Of a DNA stretch of 53,393 nucleotides, positions 20,490-28,846 are shown piece after piece (positions within the stretch are counted from its first letter, which is position 1; every line of letters starts with the position of its first letter). Under the pieces are notes generated by a model. That model was not told the origin of the DNA and searched no databases. It saw nothing but the letters and a program-made list of their open reading frames with translations. Source of the DNA: Minwuia thermotolerans. Lineage in GTDB: Bacteria > Pseudomonadota > Alphaproteobacteria > Minwuiales > Minwuiaceae. Location: NCBI GenBank assembly GCA_021604565.1, contig BQJF01000020.1, forward strand, positions 1 through 53,393. The letters run 5' to 3'. A program made the position numbers and the translations under genes.

Positions 20490-21491
20490 ATGCTGCTGAC
20501 GTTCCGGGCACGGGCGGAAGCTGACCCAGGCCCGGTCTGGGGCGGCCTTTTCCGCGAATACTGGCCGAACTACCGCAAGTGGTGGGCCCGCTCGGGTGCG
20601 GCTGCGCGTCCGACATGGCTGGAAGGGCTGGATGCCATGCGTACCCACATGCCGGAAATCGTGCCGCTGTACGAGGAACTGGTGGAGGTCGCGGGCGGCA
20701 AGGACGATCAGGCCCGCTTCCTCAGCTACTACTGCCCTCCCCCCTATCTTTCCGGATGCAGTCAGGCGATCTGGCCCGGCGGACGGCCCGTGCTGGTGCG
20801 CAACTACGACTACAGCCCCTATGCCTTCGACAGTGTGGTCATGCGCACGGAATGGCAGGGCCGGACCGTGATGGGCATGACGGACGGGCTGTTCGGGCTG
20901 GTCGATGGCGTCAATGACGCCGGACTGGCCGTGTCCCTGACGTTCGGCGGTCGGCAGGTGGTCGGCGACGGCTTCGGTGTGCCGCTGATCCTGCGTTACG
21001 TCCTGCAGACCTGCAACACGGCGGACGAGGCCGCCGCGGCCCTGGCCCGCATTCCGACGCACATGAGCTACAACGTCACCGCCGTGGATGCGAAGCGGAA
21101 CTTCGTCACCGTCCACATGGCACCTGATCGCCCGGCCATCGTCACCCATGCCGCCGTCGCCACCAACCATCAGGAAAAGGTCGAATGGGCCAGTCATGCC
21201 CGTTTCACCGCGACCGTGGAGCGTGAACGCTACCTGCTGCAGCGCCTGACCCTGCATGTCGAGTCGGCAAACCGCTTTGTTTCCGCATTCCTGCGGCCAC
21301 CACTTTATTCCGTCGCCTTCAACCAGGGTTTCGGCACACTCTATACGGCAGTCTACGAGGGGCGGTCACGGCGACTGACCCTGCACTGGCCCGGCAAGAC
21401 CTGGAAGCTGGAAATGCGCAACTTCCAGGAGGGCAATGCCTCCGTCCGCCTGCCGGACGCTGCCTTGCCGGGCGCAACCAGAAGCACATAA
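20490..21491 (+). CDS. C45 family autoproteolytic acyltransferase/hydrolase (Ntn fold)
   Basis: A 333-residue protein of the acyl-CoA:6-aminopenicillanate acyltransferase (peptidase C45) family. The predicted self-cleavage site is Gly89-Cys90 (YLSGCSQAIW). Cleavage would free Cys90 as the N-terminal nucleophile. It is followed by the conserved RNYDYSP block, then TDGLFGLVDGVNDAGLAVSL and a late NHQE segment. The protein lacks a signal peptide, so it should act in the cytoplasm. Members hydrolyse or transfer acyl groups on amide nitrogen. Lying after a decarboxylase and an ATP-grasp ligase, it may swap or remove an acyl group on the pathway's amide. MaeB follows after 27 bases. Confidence 0.88.
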   Translation: MLLTFRARAEADPGPVWGGLFREYWPNYRKWWARSGAAARPTWLEGLDAMRTHMPEIVPLYEELVEVAGGKDDQARFLSYYCPPPYLSGCSQAIWPGGRPVLVRNYDYSPYAFDSVVMRTEWQGRTVMGMTDGLFGLVDGVNDAGLAVSLTFGGRQVVGDGFGVPLILRYVLQTCNTADEAAAALARIPTHMSYNVTAVDAKRNFVTVHMAPDRPAIVTHAAVATNHQEKVEWASHARFTATVERERYLLQRLTLHVESANRFVSAFLRPPLYSVAFNQGFGTLYTAVYEGRSRRLTLHWPGKTWKLEMRNFQEGNASVRLPDAALPGATRST

Positions 21492-21518
21492 GCCGACAGG
21501 CCGAGGGGGAACACGACC

Positions 21519-23807
21519 ATGGCAAGCAACATTTCCGATGACCTGAAGTCGGGCGCGCTGGTCTATCACAGTGCTCCGCGTCCCGGAAAGATCGAGGTCA
21601 ATCCGATCAAGCCGCTGGGCAACCAGCGCGATCTGGCGCTGGCCTACAGCCCCGGTGTTGCCGCCGCCTGCGAGGCCATTGTCGACGATCCGAAGGCCGC
21701 GGCGCAGATGACGATCCGCGCCAATCTGGTTGCTGTCATTTCCAACGGCACCGCCGTGCTGGGGCTGGGTGCCATCGGCCCGTTGGCGGCAAAGCCGGTG
21801 ATGGAAGGCAAAGGTGTCCTGTTCAAGAAGTTCGCAGGCATCGACGTCTTCGACATAGAAATGGACTGCAACGATCCCGACCGGCTGATCGACGCCATCG
21901 CCATGCTGGAACCCACATTCGGCGGCATCAATCTGGAGGATATCAAGGCCCCGGAATGCTTCGAGATCGAAGAGCAACTGAAGAAGCGCATGGGCATTCC
22001 GGTGTTTCACGACGACCAGCACGGCACGGCCATCATCGTCGGTGCCGCCGCGCTGAACGCCATGCAGATCGCCAACAAGAACCTGGCAGACGTGAAGATC
22101 GTTGCGTCCGGGGCCGGGGCTGCCGCACTTGCCTGCCTCAACATCCTCGTCTCCCTCGGCGCGAAACGGGAGAACATCTGGGTCACCGATATCGAGGGTG
22201 TGGTCTACAAGGGCCGTGAGGTGCTGATGGACCGCTGGAAGTCCGTCTTCGCGCAGGAAACCGACGCACGGACCCTGGCAGACGTGATCGACGGCGCGGA
22301 TATCTTCCTCGGCCTGTCGGCTGCCGGTGTCCTGAAGCCGGAACTGCTGAAGAAGATGGCGAAGGACCCGCTGGTTCTGGCACTGGCGAATCCCACGCCG
22401 GAGATCATGCCCGATGTCGCACGCGAAGTGCGACCGGACATGATGATCTGCACCGGGCGTTCGGATTTTCCCAATCAGGTCAACAACGTACTCTGCTTTC
22501 CCTACATCTTCCGCGGCGCCCTGGACGCCGGCGCGACCGCCATCAACGAGGCGATGAAGCTGGCTGCGGTCGAGGCCATTGCCGAGCTGGCACATGCCGC
22601 CCCGTCCGATGTCGCGGCCAAGGCCTACAGCGGTGAGGCCGAGCTGTTCGGACGTGGATCGCTGATCCCGAACCCGTTCGACCCGCGCCTGATCCTGAAG
22701 ATTGCCCCGGCAGTCGCCCGCGCGGCGGAGGCGAGCGGTGTCGCCACCCTGCCCATTGCCGACTACGAGGCTTACGAGGAACGGCTGGAACGCTTCGTCT
22801 TCCGCTCCGGCATGATCATGAAACCAATCTTCGCCCAGGCGAAGGCTGCCCCGCGCCGAGTGGTCTATGCGGAGGGTGAGGACGAGCGTGTGCTGCGCGC
22901 GGCCCAGGTCGCACTGGAGGAACGGATCGCAACACCGATCCTGATCGGCCGTCCGGAAGTGGTGAACCAGCGGCTGGAACGCTTCGGCCTGTCGATCCGG
23001 CCAGGGACCGATTTCGAACTGGTGAACCCGGAGAGCGATCCACGTTACCGGTCCTATGTCGATACCTACCTGGAGCGGGCCTGGCGGCGGGGCGTGACCG
23101 CCGACAGGGCACGCACCCTGGTCCGCACCCGTCCGACGGTGATCGCGACCCTGGCGGTACAGCGCGGCGATGCCGACGCCATGATCTGCGGGCTGGAGGG
23201 ACGGTTCGACCGTCATCTGGACCATATCCGGACGGTGATCGGCCTGGCCGACAACGCCCGGGATTTCTCCACCATCAGCCTGATCCTGCTGTCGAAGGGC
23301 GCCTATTTCCTGGCCGATACCTATGTGTCCTATGAACCCACGTCGGACGAACTGGCCGAACTGGCGATCCTCGCCGCCGGACAGGTGGAACGCTTCGGAA
23401 TCACGCCGAAGGTCGCCCTGCTCTCGCACTCATCCTTCGGCAGTCGCCCGACCGAGAGTTCGCGCAAGATGCGTGACGCGGTGCAACTGATCCGGGAACG
23501 GGCACCGGGGCTGGAGGTCGAGGGGGAAATGCATGGCGATGCCGCCCTGGATGAAGCCTACCGCAAGCGCGCCTTCCCGCTCGCCGCCCTGCAGGGCCAG
23601 GCCAACATCCTGATCATGCCCAATCTGGATGCCGCCAATATCTCCTACCAGTTGATCAAGTACATGGGCGACGCGCTGCCCGTTGGCCCGATCCTCGTCG
23701 GTGCCGCCAAGCCAGCCCACATCCTGACGCCGTCCGTCACGGCACGCGGGATCGTCAACATGACCGCACTGGCGGTCGTGGAGGCAGGTGCACGCGAAAA
23801 GATCTGA
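21519..23807 (+). CDS. maeB: NADP-type malic enzyme with C-terminal phosphotransacetylase-like domain
   Basis: A 762-residue MaeB-type enzyme: oxidative decarboxylation of malate to pyruvate with NAD(P)H production. The malic domain occupies about 1-430, with [20 protein letters not shown] (metal and malate site) and the Rossmann loop [13 protein letters not shown]. The C-terminal roughly 320 residues are phosphotransacetylase-like ([43 protein letters not shown]). In MaeB enzymes this domain is usually regulatory and binds acetyl-CoA rather than catalysing. The ATG sits 27 bases behind the C45 gene, after GAGGGGG, so it may be in the same transcript. A palindromic repeat follows its stop. 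Confidence 0.96.
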   Translation: MASNISDDLKSGALVYHSAPRPGKIEVNPIKPLGNQRDLALAYSPGVAAACEAIVDDPKAAAQMTIRANLVAVISNGTAVLGLGAIGPLAAKPVMEGKGVLFKKFAGIDVFDIEMDCNDPDRLIDAIAMLEPTFGGINLEDIKAPECFEIEEQLKKRMGIPVFHDDQHGTAIIVGAAALNAMQIANKNLADVKIVASGAGAAALACLNILVSLGAKRENIWVTDIEGVVYKGREVLMDRWKSVFAQETDARTLADVIDGADIFLGLSAAGVLKPELLKKMAKDPLVLALANPTPEIMPDVAREVRPDMMICTGRSDFPNQVNNVLCFPYIFRGALDAGATAINEAMKLAAVEAIAELAHAAPSDVAAKAYSGEAELFGRGSLIPNPFDPRLILKIAPAVARAAEASGVATLPIADYEAYEERLERFVFRSGMIMKPIFAQAKAAPRRVVYAEGEDERVLRAAQVALEERIATPILIGRPEVVNQRLERFGLSIRPGTDFELVNPESDPRYRSYVDTYLERAWRRGVTADRARTLVRTRPTVIATLAVQRGDADAMICGLEGRFDRHLDHIRTVIGLADNARDFSTISLILLSKGAYFLADTYVSYEPTSDELAELAILAAGQVERFGITPKVALLSHSSFGSRPTESSRKMRDAVQLIRERAPGLEVEGEMHGDAALDEAYRKRAFPLAALQGQANILIMPNLDAANISYQLIKYMGDALPVGPILVGAAKPAHILTPSVTARGIVNMTALAVVEAGAREKI

Positions 23808-23845
23808 CGGTTCGGCTCTCAGGGTCCCATAAGGAAACTCAGGGC

Positions 23846-23952
23846 TTCACCCCCTCCTCGATCCTCCCCCATCGAGGGGGAGGAGGAAGAACCCATGCTC
23901 CCGCACCAGCTCTCCTTCCCCCTCGACGGGGGAAGGTCGGGATGGGGGTGAA
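23846..23952. repeat. compound palindromic intergenic repeat
   Basis: About 107 bases bounded by an outer inverted repeat (TTCACCCCC at 23846-23854, GGGGGTGAA at 23944-23952). Inside are two hairpins: CCTCCCCC-ATCGA-GGGGGAGG (23863... that is 23863-23883) and CCTTCCCCC-TCGAC-GGGGGAAGG (23914-23936). When translated it gives the PSRPSP-EGEGE type peptide often seen for dispersed palindromic repeats in alphaproteobacterial and other high-GC genomes. It fills the space between convergent maeB and the DUF1244 gene, where it may also act as a bidirectional terminator. Confidence 0.85.
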
Positions 23953-24001
23953 TCGGCGCAGCCGAATGGGCCGAACAGGACGGACGGCAAAGAACCAGCC
24001 C

Positions 24002-24298
<297 letters not shown>

Positions 24299-24379
24299 GA
24301 TCATCACTCCGTGTCAGAATCCGGTTCAGAGTGGGCCGCTCCTCCCCCACTCCTCTCATCATGTGGGCCAGTCGGCGCC

Positions 24380-25519
24380 TCAGTCCAGTCCCAGCACGGT
24401 GTCGGCGACCATCTCATCCACCACGGCCTTAAATGCCGCCTTCGGATTCTCCGCTTCCTTCATCATCCGGTCGAAGGTGGCGATCTGGCGGTCGGCGGAA
24501 GTGCCGCGACGCACGATCTCCCGCGCGTGCAGCACCTCGGCCTTACAGCCCAGCGCCTCCGCATCCTCCGCGATCAGCTCCAGGATTTCCTCCAGCAGTT
24601 CGCCATAGGGCACCTGTGCACCACGCCCGAAGTCCACCAGCGTGCCGGTCACACCGTGCCGCATGGCCAGCCAGCGGTTCTCCCGGATCAAGGCAGCCGG
24701 GTAGACCCGCCAGCGCTGGTTCCGCTTCTTCAGCCGCCACAGCATGCGCAGCAGGCAGGCATAGATGGCCGCGACGGCAATCGTGTCCTCGACGCGGGTA
24801 CAGACGTCCGTCATCCGCATTTCCAGCGTCGGAAAGCGGTCGGAGGGACGGATGTCCCACCAGAGCTTGGTCGCATCCTCGATGACCCCGGCGCGGATGA
24901 ACTGGGTCTTCAGCCGTTCATACTCGGCCCAGCTCGCGAAAGCCTCCGGCATGCCGGTACGCGGAAGGGCGTCGAACACGGTAAGTCGATAGGACTGCAG
25001 CCCGGAACGCTGACCCTGCCAGAACGGCGAGGAAGTGGTCAGCGCCAGCAGATGCGGCAGGAAATAGCGCACCTGGTTCATCAGATCGATGCGCAGTTCC
25101 GGATCCTCGATGCAGACATGAACATGCATGCCGCAGATCAGCAGGCGACGGACGACTGTCTGAAGGTCGCGGGCCAGCGTGAGATAGCGGTCCTTCTGTG
25201 TCGGCTCCTGCTCCTTCCACTCCGCAAAGGGGTGGGAGGATGCGGCGGCGAAGGCCAGTCCCTCCTCTGTCACTGCGGTCCGCACAGCCCGGCGCAGTTC
25301 GAGCAGGGACGTCTTGGCTTCGGAAACCGTACGACAGACACGCGTGCCGACCTCGATCTGCGCCCTGAGGAATTCCGGTGTCACGATCTGGTCCGGTGCC
25401 AGCGACTGGGCATGTTCCAGAATGCTGTCAGGCGGACGCGAAGCCAGATTGCCCGTGACCGGGTCGATCAGCAGATATTCTTCCTCGATCCCGATGGTGA
25501 AGGACGGGCTGTCACTCAT
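24380..25519 (-). CDS. carboxylate-amine ligase of the GCS2/YbdK family
   Basis: A 379-residue member of the glutamate-cysteine ligase 2 family. The opening FTIGIEEEYLLIDP holds the acidic metal-binding residues. Further blocks are CGMHVHVCIEDPE, ALTTSSPFWQG and the later EMRMTDVCTRVEDT, all family hallmarks. Members form an amide between a carboxylate such as glutamate and an amine at the cost of ATP; the true substrate is usually unknown. The ATG at 25519 overlaps the stop of the N-formylglutamate amidohydrolase gene as ATGA, so the two are translationally coupled. That suggests a shared substrate or a make-and-break pair. Confidence 0.92.
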   Translation of the reverse strand: MSDSPSFTIGIEEEYLLIDPVTGNLASRPPDSILEHAQSLAPDQIVTPEFLRAQIEVGTRVCRTVSEAKTSLLELRRAVRTAVTEEGLAFAAASSHPFAEWKEQEPTQKDRYLTLARDLQTVVRRLLICGMHVHVCIEDPELRIDLMNQVRYFLPHLLALTTSSPFWQGQRSGLQSYRLTVFDALPRTGMPEAFASWAEYERLKTQFIRAGVIEDATKLWWDIRPSDRFPTLEMRMTDVCTRVEDTIAVAAIYACLLRMLWRLKKRNQRWRVYPAALIRENRWLAMRHGVTGTLVDFGRGAQVPYGELLEEILELIAEDAEALGCKAEVLHAREIVRRGTSADRQIATFDRMMKEAENPKAAFKAVVDEMVADTVLGLD

Positions 25520-26298
25520 GGCAGGACTCCCAGTGGCTCCAGCATCTCCCTGAAGGCGTCTCCGATCAGGACCGCCCATTCCTCCGCCCGCGCCTCGGTC
25601 TCGATCAGGTCCTGGCGGATCTCCAGCGCGACATACGGTCGACCGGCGCTGATCGCGTGGTGATAGATGGAATAGGATCGCGGCTCGTTCACGGCATAGG
25701 GCTGGTTGTCGCCAACGGTGACGTCACCGTTGCGGCGCAGCACCGCCAGCAGCCGGTCACTCTCCGGGCTCTGATGATCGTGCAGCACGCCCAGATGCCA
25801 CGGACGTCGGGTGTCGCGGATGATGGGTGTGAAGCTGTGGATGAACAGCAGCGGCGGCGGTGTCTCCGCCGTCAGCCGATGCACCTGCCGCTCCACCTCG
25901 TTGTGGTACTGGCTGTGCCACGAAAGCCGATGCGCCCGCTCGGCGTCCGACAGGTCCGCGTTGCCGACGACCTTCGTTCCGTCGGAGAAGGCTGCAATGG
26001 CCGTCTCGTCATCCGGGTAGCGGTTCAGATCGACGAACAGGCGGGATGTGCCACCCAGAATGGCCGGAATATCGAGTATCTGCGCCAGATGCCGGGTGAC
26101 GGCGGCGGCCCCGACATCCCAGGCGATATGTTCGAACATCTTGTCCGGGTCGATGCCAAGGGTGCCATAGCCCCGCGGCAGGGCGTTGGAGGCATGGTCG
26201 CAGATCAGCAGTGCCCTTGCCTTCCCCGGCGCGTTGAACAGGTGGAAGGCCGGAGGCTGGACGTCGGCGGTGGGCTGTAGCGAGAAGGGATCAAACAT
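25516..26298 (-). CDS. N-formylglutamate amidohydrolase family protein
   Basis: A 260-residue zinc-dependent amidohydrolase of the HutG/FGase family. The start of the domain is ALLICDHASNALPRGYGTLG, where DHAS carries metal and substrate ligands. It is followed by FVDLNRYPDDE and LFIHSFTPIIRD, then ALEIRQDLIE. There is no histidine-utilisation gene nearby, so a role in histidine breakdown is doubtful. Its 4-base ATGA overlap with the GCS2 ligase suggests that both act on gamma- or N-acylated glutamate-like compounds. The start is set at 26298 (MFDPFSLQ) because the long upstream in-frame stretch reads as noise and covers the divergent hisI promoter. Confidence 0.92.
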   Translation of the reverse strand: MFDPFSLQPTADVQPPAFHLFNAPGKARALLICDHASNALPRGYGTLGIDPDKMFEHIAWDVGAAAVTRHLAQILDIPAILGGTSRLFVDLNRYPDDETAIAAFSDGTKVVGNADLSDAERAHRLSWHSQYHNEVERQVHRLTAETPPPLLFIHSFTPIIRDTRRPWHLGVLHDHQSPESDRLLAVLRRNGDVTVGDNQPYAVNEPRSYSIYHHAISAGRPYVALEIRQDLIETEARAEEWAVLIGDAFREMLEPLGVLP

Positions 26299-26380
26299 GC
26301 GCTGCAGAATAGACGCTTTTCCGATACTGCAAAGAAGGCCACCCTGCGCCACAAACCCGCACACCTGAGAGAACCTGGCC

Positions 26381-26758
26381 ATGACAGACAATCCCGCCCT
26401 GCCCACGCAGCTCGACAACGACCTGCTGTTCAATGCCGATGGGCTGATTCCCGCCGTTGCCCAGCAGCACGACACGGGTGAGGTGCTGATGATGGCCTGG
26501 ATGAACCGGGCTTCCATCGCGGAAACCCTGCAGACGGGTCAGGTCTGCTACTGGTCCCGCTCCCGCCAGGCCTTCTGGCGCAAGGGCGAAAGCTCCGGCC
26601 ACACCCAGCGCCTGCACGAGCTGCGCTACGACTGCGACGGCGACACGATCCTGCTGCTGGTGGACCAGACCGGCGCGGCCTGCCACACCAACCGCCGAAG
26701 CTGCTTCTACCGCGCCGTGCGGGACGGCACGGTAGAGGAGATCATGCAGCCGGAGTGA
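26381..26758 (+). CDS. hisI: phosphoribosyl-AMP cyclohydrolase
   Basis: A 125-residue HisI, third step of histidine biosynthesis (opens the purine ring of PR-AMP). The zinc ligands Cys85, Cys101 and Cys108 ([17 protein letters not shown]) and the magnesium-binding Asp86/Asp88 are present. Also typical are VLMMAWMN and [18 protein letters not shown]. It is the stand-alone form with no fused HisE. No other his gene is nearby, as is common in alphaproteobacteria, where the his genes are scattered. It is divergent from the amidohydrolase-GCS2 pair and convergent with the XRE regulator, 10 bases apart. Confidence 0.97.
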   Translation: MTDNPALPTQLDNDLLFNADGLIPAVAQQHDTGEVLMMAWMNRASIAETLQTGQVCYWSRSRQAFWRKGESSGHTQRLHELRYDCDGDTILLLVDQTGAACHTNRRSCFYRAVRDGTVEEIMQPE

Positions 26759-26768
26759 CCGGTTCGGA

Positions 26769-27263
26769 TCACTGTCGGCTGATCTGTTCCATGCGCTTGC
26801 GGAACTGGCGCTGTTCCCACTCCGCCCCGAACAGCCCGGCCATGCCGAACAGCCATACAGCGTGCAGCATCAGCCCGAAGCCCCAGCCGAGTGCGACGGT
26901 CACGACCCAGAGTCGGTCCGGATTGAGGTACAGGTTCAGCATCAGCAGGCACGGCAGGGTCACTGCATAGGTGATCCAGTGGAAGTGAAAGCGCTTCAGG
27001 CGCTTCACATATCTGATCGCAGTCCGCTCCAGCGCGCGCTCCGGGCCGTTTGGTTCATTGTCGTTGATGTCGGTCATTGCCGGTCTCTCCATTGCGAGTT
27101 CCGCCACACTGGTCTCGAAGACGGCAGCCAGACATTTCAGGGACTCCAGGGTCGCAGGACGCCCGGACTCAATCCGCTGTATCGTGCGGACACTCAGCCC
27201 GGCATGCAGGGACAATTCCTCCTGCGTCCAGCCACGTTCCTGTCGAAGCTCCTGAATCTGCAT
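26769..27263 (-). CDS. XRE-type regulator with C-terminal 2TM domain
   Basis: A 164-residue protein with an N-terminal helix-turn-helix (GWTQEELSLHAGLSVRTIQR, about residues 11-30). A short linker rich in D, N and P follows. Then comes a 2TM-type module (about 95-150) with two hydrophobic helices, WITYAVTLPCLLMLNLYLNP and a second around VVTVALGWGFGLMLHAVWLF, plus a basic amphipathic tail (WEQRQFRKRMEQISR). It should be a membrane-anchored DNA-binding protein. The start at 27263 is preceded by AGAGG; a longer frame lacks a proper site. Its targets are unknown; it has no operon partner. Confidence 0.88.
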   Translation of the reverse strand: MQIQELRQERGWTQEELSLHAGLSVRTIQRIESGRPATLESLKCLAAVFETSVAELAMERPAMTDINDNEPNGPERALERTAIRYVKRLKRFHFHWITYAVTLPCLLMLNLYLNPDRLWVVTVALGWGFGLMLHAVWLFGMAGLFGAEWEQRQFRKRMEQISRQ

Positions 27264-27393
27264 CGTGATGCCTCTTTTCTGTGTGACCCGTTCCCTATCC
27301 GGCAGATCGTCGCCAGAGACCACGTCACGGACCCGTCACGACCCGACAAGCACCGGAAATCAGCCACTTACAAGGAAATCCGGGAGGCCACGA

Positions 27394-27427
27394 CGAAAAA
27401 GCCCCGACCGTGATGGCCGGGGCTTTG
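27394..27427 (-). terminator. rho-independent terminator of the acyl-CoA dehydrogenase gene
   Basis: Read on the minus strand: a 12-pair stem AAAGCCCCGGCC / GGTCGGGGCTTT (one G-U wobble) around an ATCAC loop, ending in five T residues. It begins 25 bases after the acyl-CoA dehydrogenase stop, the best intrinsic terminator in the window. On the plus strand the stem is similar but is not followed by a comparable T-run. Confidence 0.85.
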
Positions 27428-27451
27428 TCCGTCAGTCCGATACCGGGGAAG

Positions 27452-28657
27452 TCAGAGACCCAGGATCAGCTTCGCCATGATGTTGCGCTGGATCTCGTTG
27501 GATCCGGCATAGATCGACACCTTGCGATAATTGTACATCTTCGGGCCGACACCGGCAGCCCATTCAGGGCCGATCGGCGGCTCGTTGGAGCCCCACTTAA
27601 GCGGCTGGAACGGCGTCTGCTTGATGCCCGCTGCCTCGAAGGCCAGTTCAGAGACAAGCTGCTGCAGTTCGGAACCACGGCACTTGATCATCGAGCTTTC
27701 CGGCCCGGGATTCTGACCACCGGCCAGTCGACCCAGAACACGCAGCTCGGTATATTCCATCGCGGTGATCAGGGTATCGGCGTCCGCCACCTTCTTGCGG
27801 AAGACAGGATCATCGGCGACACGTTCACCGTTCTCCTGCTCCTCCGACGCGATCTGGCGCACCTTCTCCATGCCGCGCTTCAGGCCCTGGCTGTAGGTTC
27901 CGCCACGCTCGAACTCCAGCAGGTACTTGGCGTAGGTCCAGCCCTTGTTGACCTCACCGATCATGTTCTCCTTCGGCACCTTCACGTCCTCGAAGAAGAC
28001 CTGATTGACCTCCTGATATTCCTTCTCCGGCATGTCCATGGTGATGATCGGATCGACCGTCACGCCCGGCGACTTCATGTCGATCAGGATGAAGGAGATG
28101 CCTTCCTGCCGCTTGCCCTCGTTGGAGGTGCGGACCAGGCAGAAGATCCAGTCGGCGTACTGGGCGACGGAGGTCCAGATCTTGGAACCGTTCAGCAGCC
28201 AGTGATCACCCCTGTCCTCGCACTTCATCTTGACGCTGGCGAGGTCCGAACCGGAACCCGGCTCCGAATAGCCCTGGCAGATGATCAGGTCAGCGGCCTG
28301 GATCTTCGGCAGGAAATCGGACTTCTGCTTGTCGGAACCGAATTTCATAAGCACCGGCGCCAGCATGCGCGGGCCGAAGGGAATGACGATCGGGGCGCCA
28401 GCCGCCGACATCTCGGCGTCATAGATGTACTTCTGCGTCGGGGTCCAGCCGCAGCCGCCATGCTCCACCGGCCAGTGCGGGGTGGCCCAGCCCTTCTTGT
28501 GCAGCGCCTTCTGCCAGCGCACATGCAGATGCTTCGGCATGTAACCGGCGCGCGTCTTCTTCATCGCCGCCTTCAGTTCATCGTCGAAGGCATCGTCGAG
28601 AAACGCACGAACCTCCTCGCGGAACGCCATGTCCTCGGCAGAAAAGCTGACATCCAT
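27452..28657 (-). CDS. acyl-CoA dehydrogenase
   Basis: A 401-residue FAD-dependent acyl-CoA dehydrogenase. Motifs include CQGYSEPGSGSDLAS and the FAD-binding NGSKIWTSVAQYADW, and the C-terminal MYNYRKVSIYAGSNEIQRNI block. The position usually occupied by the catalytic glutamate is not obvious (there is MIKCRGSELQQLVSE), as in the long-chain/'acyl-CoA dehydrogenase family' branch with an arginine or other base. The start at 28657 is preceded by GGGGAG, and a MerR/LiuR-like operator lies upstream. It is divergent from the alpha/beta hydrolase. Likely role: fatty acid or branched-chain acyl-CoA oxidation. Confidence 0.93.
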   Translation of the reverse strand: MDVSFSAEDMAFREEVRAFLDDAFDDELKAAMKKTRAGYMPKHLHVRWQKALHKKGWATPHWPVEHGGCGWTPTQKYIYDAEMSAAGAPIVIPFGPRMLAPVLMKFGSDKQKSDFLPKIQAADLIICQGYSEPGSGSDLASVKMKCEDRGDHWLLNGSKIWTSVAQYADWIFCLVRTSNEGKRQEGISFILIDMKSPGVTVDPIITMDMPEKEYQEVNQVFFEDVKVPKENMIGEVNKGWTYAKYLLEFERGGTYSQGLKRGMEKVRQIASEEQENGERVADDPVFRKKVADADTLITAMEYTELRVLGRLAGGQNPGPESSMIKCRGSELQQLVSELAFEAAGIKQTPFQPLKWGSNEPPIGPEWAAGVGPKMYNYRKVSIYAGSNEIQRNIMAKLILGL

Positions 28658-28723
28658 GATCAATACTCCCCGGAATCCTGATGAGCTCATTAGATGCTGA
28701 TTTTCAGGGCTGGATCAACCTAT

Positions 28724-28742
28724 TTACCTTTACGTAAGGTAA
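28724..28742. promoter_or_regulatory. palindromic operator resembling LiuR/MerR-type site
   Basis: TTACCTT-TACGT-AAGGTAA, a perfect 7-base inverted repeat with 5-base spacer in the gap between the acyl-CoA dehydrogenase and the hydrolase. The TTTACGTAA core and the spacing recall operators of MerR-family LiuR regulators and of TetR-family fatty-acid regulators. Its position about 67-85 bases from the dehydrogenase ATG is suitable for the promoter of that gene. The identity of the regulator is an inference; no such regulator is encoded in the window. Confidence 0.5.
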
Positions 28743-28846
28743 GTGAATCGGGTGGCGCAGCCATGTGCGTCCCTGTACTGCACATTGCCATCTGAATCAT
28801 GGAAGATCGTGGAAACAGAACACGGCACATCCGGGGGGTTGATCAC

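Noticed and set aside
21366-23429. Long minus-strand frame opposite maeB
   Set aside because: Antisense shadow of a strongly biased gene.
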